Assembly: GCF_002796985.1 (NCBI RefSeq)
Contig: NZ_PEKX01000001.1
Span: 9,530 to 73,529, forward strand
Reading direction: 5' to 3'
DNA length: 64,000 nucleotides
Source: Pseudomonas sp.
Lineage (GTDB): Bacteria; Pseudomonadota; Gammaproteobacteria; Pseudomonadales; Pseudomonadaceae
The notes under the pieces are model-generated. The model was not told where the DNA came from, did no database searches, and saw only the letters and a list, made by a program, of their open reading frames with translations. Shown piece by piece: positions 60,033 through 64,000 of this stretch. How positions within the stretch are numbered: position 1 is the first letter of the stretch; each line of letters opens with the position of its first letter. The translations under genes and the position numbers were made by a program.

Positions 60033-62315
60033 TTAGAGCGACGCGTATTTCTTGCGCAGGCGCTGACGGATCAGCTCTGCCAGGGTGTTCATCACGAAGG
60101 TGAAGGACAACAGCACCAGTGCCGAGAGGAACAGCACGCGGTAGTGAGTCCCGCCCACCTCCGACTCGGGCATTTCCACCGCGACGTTCGCCGCCAGCGT
60201 GCGCATGCCCTGGAAGATGTTGACGTCCATCACCGGGGTGTTGCCGGTGGCCATCAGCACGATCATGGTCTCGCCCACGGCGCGGCCCATGCCAATCATC
60301 AGCGCGGAGAAGATGCCCGGGCTGGCAGTCAGGATCACCACGCGGGTCAGCGTCTGCCAGGGCGTGGCACCCAGGGCCAGGGAGCCGTAGGTCAGGCTGC
60401 GCGGCACGCTGAAGATGGCGTCTTCGGCGATGGAGAAGATGTTCGGGATCACCGCGAAGCCCATGGCCAGGCCCACTACCAGTGCGTTTCGCTGGTCGTA
60501 GGTGATGCCCAGGTCATGGCTGATCCACAGGCGCATGTCGCCTCCAAAGAACATGGTCTCCAGATGGGGGCTCATCCACAGCGCAAAAGCGCCAGTCGCG
60601 AGGACCACCGGGATCAGGATCGCTGCTTCCCACCCAGCCGGCAGGCTCAGGCGGATGCGCTCGGGCAGGCGGCTCCAGAGCAGGCCGGCGGCCAGGATGC
60701 CCAGCGGCGTGAGCAGCAGCAGGCTGAAGATGCCCGGCAGGTGGCCTTCGACGTACGGTGCGAGGAACAGGCCGGCGAAGAAGCCGAGGATCACGGTCGG
60801 CAGCGCTTCCATCAGCTCGATTACCGGCTTCACCTTGCGGCGCATGCCCGGAGCCATGAAGTAGGCGGTGTAGACGGCGGCGGCAATAGCCAACGGAGCG
60901 GCCAGAATCATCGCGTAGAACGCGGCCTTCAGGGTACCGAAGGTCAGCGGCGACAGGCTCAGCTTGGGCTCGAAGTCGGTAGTCGCGGCGGTGGACTGCC
61001 AGACGTAGCTGGGCTTGTCGTAGCTCTCGTACCAGACCTTGCCCCACAGCGCGCTGAACGACACTTCCGGGTGCGGGTTGCTCACGACGAAGCGGCGCAG
61101 TTCGCCTCCCTGCTCGAGGATCAGGCGGTTGGCGCGCGGCGAGAGTGCCATGGCACCGGCCGACGGAGCGACGTTCTCTACAAGCAGCGTGCGGTGCGCG
61201 GTGCTATGGAAGATGCCCAGGTTGCCCTGCTTGTCGAGCGCCAGGAAGCCCTTGCGGCGCTGCTCCGAGGCGATGCTGGCGATCGGCTGGTCACCCAGCT
61301 TGAAGTCGCGCACGTGGGACAGGCGCGGTTCGCCGTCTTCGCCACGGGCCATGAACCACTGGCCAATGCCGCCCTTGGAGTCGCCGACCATCAGCGAGAT
61401 GCCGCCGAGCAACTGGGTGCTCGCGGTCACTTCGGCGGAGGCGTCATCCAGCAGCTTGTAACGGCCGTTGAGCTGGTGAGTGTTCAGGTCGAACACATCC
61501 GCCTGGGCGCGACCATTGAGCACATAGAGCCACTGTTTGCGCGGGTCCATGTAGATGGCCTTCACCGGCTCGGCAATCTGCGGCAGGTTGATCCGCTCTT
61601 CCTGCAGGGTGCTCTCGCCGGTCAGCATGTTTTCCTGCTGGGTCAGGCCGAGCAGGAGCATCTCGCTACCGGTGGAAGCGGCAACCAGCAGGCCGTCGTC
61701 ACCCGAGACAATCGCCACATGCTCCAGGGGGCGACCCTGGGGATCCAGGCTCATCGCGGCTTCGCCGTAGGGATAGTCGATCTGCGGGGTGATGGTCTTG
61801 TGGTTGTCCGGGTAGGTGACCTTGTAGGTGTGCTTGAACACCAGCACCTGGCCGTTGGACAGGCCCAGCGCGACGGTCGGGTGCCCTGGCTGGTCCTCGG
61901 CGATGGAAGTCACGCTGGTGCCGGCAGGCAGCTTCAGCGCAACGCGGTCCATCTCGTCGCCTTTCTTGGCGTCGAAGAACACCACTTCGCCATTGGCCGC
62001 GACGCGCATACCCACCATGTTCTGCTCTTCGATGCTCAGCAGCAGCGGCGCCTGGGCCGTTTTCAGCCAGGCCGGAGCCAGGGGGTCACGCGTCTCCAGT
62101 TCGGCGCCGCGGAACAGCGGCAGCACGACGTAGGCGAGGTAGAAGAAAATCAGGGTAATGGCTGCCAGCACGGCGAGACCGCCGACCAGCACGTACCAGC
62201 GGGTCAGTCGATCCTTGAGCGCCCGGATACGGCGCTTGCGCTGCAGGGCAGGCGTATTGAAATCGATCCGCTCGGGGAGAGAAGAAGTCATCGGGGAGTT
62301 GGCCATGTCGTTCAT
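60033..62315 (-). CDS. pstC: Phosphate ABC transporter permease PstC with periplasmic propeller-like domain
   Basis: A 760-residue permease, against about 320 in E. coli. Membrane segment 1 is at about 41-65, then a large extracytoplasmic region at about 72-440, then the permease core (460-745) with the EAA-like loop YGSLALGATPWQTLTRVVI. The large region is made of repeated short strands (NGEVVFFDAKKGDEM, NGQVLVFKH, GDSKGGIGQW, DKQGNLGIFHS) like WD40-type blades. I start at ATG 62315; the reading from 62357 has no ribosome site. A PhoB box lies directly upstream (62336-62369). Confidence 0.95.
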   Translation of the reverse strand: MNDMANSPMTSSLPERIDFNTPALQRKRRIRALKDRLTRWYVLVGGLAVLAAITLIFFYLAYVVLPLFRGAELETRDPLAPAWLKTAQAPLLLSIEEQNMVGMRVAANGEVVFFDAKKGDEMDRVALKLPAGTSVTSIAEDQPGHPTVALGLSNGQVLVFKHTYKVTYPDNHKTITPQIDYPYGEAAMSLDPQGRPLEHVAIVSGDDGLLVAASTGSEMLLLGLTQQENMLTGESTLQEERINLPQIAEPVKAIYMDPRKQWLYVLNGRAQADVFDLNTHQLNGRYKLLDDASAEVTASTQLLGGISLMVGDSKGGIGQWFMARGEDGEPRLSHVRDFKLGDQPIASIASEQRRKGFLALDKQGNLGIFHSTAHRTLLVENVAPSAGAMALSPRANRLILEQGGELRRFVVSNPHPEVSFSALWGKVWYESYDKPSYVWQSTAATTDFEPKLSLSPLTFGTLKAAFYAMILAAPLAIAAAVYTAYFMAPGMRRKVKPVIELMEALPTVILGFFAGLFLAPYVEGHLPGIFSLLLLTPLGILAAGLLWSRLPERIRLSLPAGWEAAILIPVVLATGAFALWMSPHLETMFFGGDMRLWISHDLGITYDQRNALVVGLAMGFAVIPNIFSIAEDAIFSVPRSLTYGSLALGATPWQTLTRVVILTASPGIFSALMIGMGRAVGETMIVLMATGNTPVMDVNIFQGMRTLAANVAVEMPESEVGGTHYRVLFLSALVLLSFTFVMNTLAELIRQRLRKKYASL

Positions 62316-62335
62316 GGAGTGACACCCTAGCGGCT

Positions 62336-62369
62336 CTGTATGACAGAAAGATGACATGGAAGTGACGCG
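62336..62369 (-). promoter_or_regulatory. PhoB box of pstC with three 11-bp repeats
   Basis: On the minus strand GTCAC (62366-62362), GTCAT (62355-62351) and GTCAT (62344-62340) stand at exactly 11-bp spacing, the hallmark of tandem PhoB half-sites. A weak -10 candidate TACAGA lies at 62340-62335, 10 bases after the second half-site, and another, TAGGGT, at 62329-62324. This places a separate phosphate-starvation promoter between pstS and pstC. Confidence 0.75.
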
Positions 62370-62371
62370 AC

Positions 62372-62402
62372 AAAGCCCACCAGCAGAGCCATGCTGGCGG
62401 GC
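62372..62402 (-). terminator. Hairpin between pstS and pstC (second)
   Basis: GCCCACCAGC (62375-62384) and GCTGGCGGGC (62393-62402) form a stem with one wobble pair. On the minus strand it is followed by TTTGT. It can act as a terminator or RNA-stabilising structure after pstS. Confidence 0.6.
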
Positions 62403-62427
62403 TCGGTCGATAAAGCGTCAGCCCATG

Positions 62428-62449
62428 CCGGGCGGCGGTTTCCGCCCGG
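62428..62449 (-). other. Hairpin after pstS (first)
   Basis: CCGGGCGG (62428-62435) and CCGCCCGG (62442-62449) form an 8-bp stem 12 bases after the pstS stop, without a T tract. Such hairpins protect the 3' end of binding-protein mRNAs. Confidence 0.6.
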
Positions 62450-62461
62450 TTAAAGGGCTGA

Positions 62462-63433
62462 TTACAGACCCAGGTCCTTGATCGCTTTTTCGGCGACTTT
62501 GGACGGCAGCGGGATGTAGCCGTCTTTCACGACAACCTGCTGGCCAGTCTTGGAGAGCACCATCTTCAGGAACTGGGCTTCCAGCGGGTTCAGCGGCTTG
62601 TTCGGTGCCTTGTTGACGTAGACATAGAGGAAGCGCGACAGCGGGTAGGTGCCGTTCAGGGCATTCGCTTCGTTGTCTTCGATGAACTCGCCGCCTTCTT
62701 TCTTGGCCAGGGCAACGGTCTTCACGCTAGCGGTCTTGTAACCGATACCGGAGTAGCCAACGCCATTCAGGGACTGGCTGACCGACTGAACCACGGAAGC
62801 CGAACCCGGCTGCTCGTTGACGTTCGGCTTGTAGTCGCCTTTGCACAGGGCTTCTTCCTTGAAGTAGCCATAGGTGCCGGACACCGAGTTACGACCGAAC
62901 AGTTGGACGGGCTTGTTGGCCCAGTCACCGGTCAGGCCCAGGTCACCCCAGGTCTTCACTTCCGACTTGCCGCCGCACAGGCGGGTGGAGGAGAAGATGG
63001 CGTCGACCTGCTGCATGGTCAGGCCTTTGATGGGGTTGTCCTTGTGCACGAAGATCGCCAGGGCGTCCACAGCCACCGGAACAGCAGTCGGCTTGTAGCC
63101 GTACTTCTGTTCGAAGGCCTGCAGCTCGACGTCCTTCATCTTGCGGCTCATCGGACCCAGGTTGGCGGTGCCTTCGGTCAGAGCCGGCGGCGCAGTCGAG
63201 GAGCCGGCGGCCTGGATCTGCACATTAACGTTCGGGTACAGGCGCTTGTACTCTTCCGCCCACATGGTCATCAGGTTGGCCAGAGTGTCGGAACCGACGC
63301 TCGACAGGTTGCCCGACACACCGCTGGCTTTCTGGTATTCCGGCAGGGCCGGATCGATCGCGGCTACCGCACTGGCGGTGCCTACGCCTGCAGCGACAAA
63401 AGTCAGGGCCGCCATCAAACGCTTGAGTTTCAT
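62462..63433 (-). CDS. pstS: Phosphate ABC transporter substrate-binding protein PstS
   Basis: A 323-residue periplasmic binding protein. Residues 1-24 (MKLKRLMAALTFVAAGVGTA) are the signal peptide. The mature part has the phosphate-binding segments SSVGSDTLANL, AAGSSTAPPALTEG, ANLGPMSRKM and GRNSVSGTYGYF, matching the PstS-type of P. aeruginosa (323 residues). ATG 63433 is preceded by AAGGAG. The upstream frame continues for 46 codons without family character. It is expected to be the most strongly phosphate-induced gene of the window, given the four-repeat Pho box upstream. Confidence 0.97.
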   Translation of the reverse strand: MKLKRLMAALTFVAAGVGTASAVAAIDPALPEYQKASGVSGNLSSVGSDTLANLMTMWAEEYKRLYPNVNVQIQAAGSSTAPPALTEGTANLGPMSRKMKDVELQAFEQKYGYKPTAVPVAVDALAIFVHKDNPIKGLTMQQVDAIFSSTRLCGGKSEVKTWGDLGLTGDWANKPVQLFGRNSVSGTYGYFKEEALCKGDYKPNVNEQPGSASVVQSVSQSLNGVGYSGIGYKTASVKTVALAKKEGGEFIEDNEANALNGTYPLSRFLYVYVNKAPNKPLNPLEAQFLKMVLSKTGQQVVVKDGYIPLPSKVAEKAIKDLGL

Positions 63434-63476
63434 GCCTTGCTCCTTAAGGAGAATGGGGTTGGATGGAACGGGGGCC

Positions 63477-63530
63477 AGTATCGTCAGGCCGCATGAAGAC
63501 TCTATGACGCGAATGTGACAGTTGGATGAA
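63477..63530 (-). promoter_or_regulatory. PhoB box and -10 of pstS
   Basis: On the minus strand half-sites TTCAT (63530-63526), GTCAC (63519-63515), GTCAT (63508-63504) and TTCAT (63497-63493) follow each other with an exact 11-bp period. Ten bases after the last one comes the -10 GATACT (63482-63477), 44 bases before the pstS ATG. The PhoB box replaces the -35, as in known pho promoters. Confidence 0.8.
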
Positions 63531-63677
63531 ATGCCATCAGTGAGGCAGCAGGCGTTTTGTAACAGGAACACAGCTGTCCGCAGGAAAGGGAGAGAAACAC
63601 TGAAATAGCTGTTCTAGAGCGGCTATGAGCCAAGATTTCAGCTCAGCCAGCGAACGTATGCAGGCGCGCGGCGTGCC

Positions 63678-63911
63678 TCATCCAGCCATGATCATGGCGA
63701 TGAGGAAGCAGCTCATGCACACCAGGTAAGGCAACAGGAGCCATTTATAGATGCCGTGCCGGCGCCCGAGAAAGAAGCCAAAACCTGGGATGATCAAGGC
63801 GAGAAGCGCGGCTGGCCCGGCTCGCGTCACAAGCAGGCAGAAGGCGAGCAACTGACCGACGCTGAGACTCAGGACGCCCAGCAGGATCAAGCTAGAAATC
63901 AACGTTTCCAT
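63678..63911 (-). CDS. Small membrane protein of unknown function
   Basis: A 77-residue very hydrophobic protein with two or three membrane segments (METLISSLILLGVLSLSVGQ, then LLAFCLLVTRAGPAALLALI and WLLLPYLVCMSCFLIAMIMAG), separated by a loop with Arg/His (GFFLGRRHGIYK). I do not recognise a family. The start is uncertain: ATG 63911 has AAAGGA 11 bases upstream, and an ATG at 63923 is in frame. It lies about 160 bases upstream of the pstS Pho box on the same strand, after a terminator for a gene beyond the right edge. Confidence 0.6.
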   Translation of the reverse strand: METLISSLILLGVLSLSVGQLLAFCLLVTRAGPAALLALIIPGFGFFLGRRHGIYKWLLLPYLVCMSCFLIAMIMAG

Positions 63912-63940
63912 GTCGAGCAGCATCCTTTTTCGCGCCACAA

Positions 63941-63976
63941 AAGCAAAACCCCCGGCCAGCTTTGCTGACCAGGGGT
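63941..63976 (-). terminator. Rho-independent terminator of a gene beyond the right edge
   Basis: ACCCCCGGCCAGC (63948-63960) and GCTGACCAGGGGT (63964-63976) form a 13-bp stem with two wobble pairs and a 3-base loop. On the minus strand it is followed by TTTTGCTTTT. It should end a transcript that enters from the right. Confidence 0.7.
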
Positions 63977-64000
63977 CTTGGGATAGGAGCTTGACGATGA

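Noticed and set aside
59907..62330. Long plus-strand open frame of about 800 codons opposite pstC
   Set aside because: It is the antisense shadow of pstC and pstA in a GC-rich genome, rich in Gln/His/Gly with no domain or ribosome site.
1..64000. tRNA, rRNA, CRISPR array, IS element or prophage
   Set aside because: No cloverleaf-like genes, spaced direct repeats, transposase, integrase or phage proteins were seen.

Overview
The window is chromosomal DNA of a Pseudomonas close to P. aeruginosa. The gene order follows the P. aeruginosa PAO1 segment from the gene upstream of proE through rep, xpt, dadAX, lrp, kauB, rpmGB, coaBC, dut, algC, argB, pyrE, crc, rph, gmk, rpoZ, spoT, oxyR, recG, rubA, ubiCA and phoBR to pstS. 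The DNA is GC-rich, coding density is high, and Pseudomonas REP palindromes sit at gene ends. This placement is recalled from family knowledge, not from a search. The species is not determined, and several PAO1 neighbours (for example the glc genes between rubA and ubiC) seem to be absent.

Layout. 1-5.6 kb: end of a MATE transporter, the c-di-GMP phosphodiesterase proE, the helicase rep, a repeat-rich gap, and xpt. 5.7-20.6 kb: cytochrome c5, then amino-acid and polyamine catabolism (pauR, dadX-ridA-dadA, lrp, pauB4, kauB, a cupin), interleaved with the ydbL-ynbE-ydbH envelope cluster, a phospholipase D-like lipoprotein and an MFS permease. 20.7-38.5 kb: mostly housekeeping genes: ribosomal proteins L33/L28, a peptide-binding protein, radC, coaBC-dut-algC-argB, a thioesterase, pyrE, crc, rph, yicC, gmk, rpoZ-spoT-ridA and a lipoprotein of unknown function. 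38.5-50.1 kb: a LysE exporter with an AraC regulator, a nucleotide-sugar epimerase-like protein, oxyR-recG, an HDOD protein, HU, rubredoxin reductase with two rubredoxins, and ubiC-ubiA. 50.2-63.9 kb: the phosphate block, with phoB-phoR, a CNNM/CorC membrane protein, an M23 peptidase, a response regulator, and phoU, pstB, pstA, pstC and pstS on the minus strand, then a small membrane protein at the right edge.

How the genes work together. PstSCAB imports phosphate. PhoU and the permease pass its status to PhoR, which phosphorylates PhoB. PhoB should act at the boxes seen upstream of pstS, pstC and probably phoB. DadA, RidA and DadX with Lrp form the alanine catabolic unit. PauR, PauB4 and KauB belong to polyamine breakdown, and PauB4 and PauR share a rare upstream 10-mer. 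Crc, SpoT, RpoZ and OxyR are global regulators.

The most interesting signals are in the pst cluster. PstC carries a periplasmic domain of about 370 residues that looks like a beta-propeller. PstA carries a periplasmic coiled coil. pstC also has its own three-repeat PhoB box with exact 11-bp spacing, placed after two hairpins that follow pstS. No rRNA, tRNA, CRISPR array, insertion sequence or prophage was seen.
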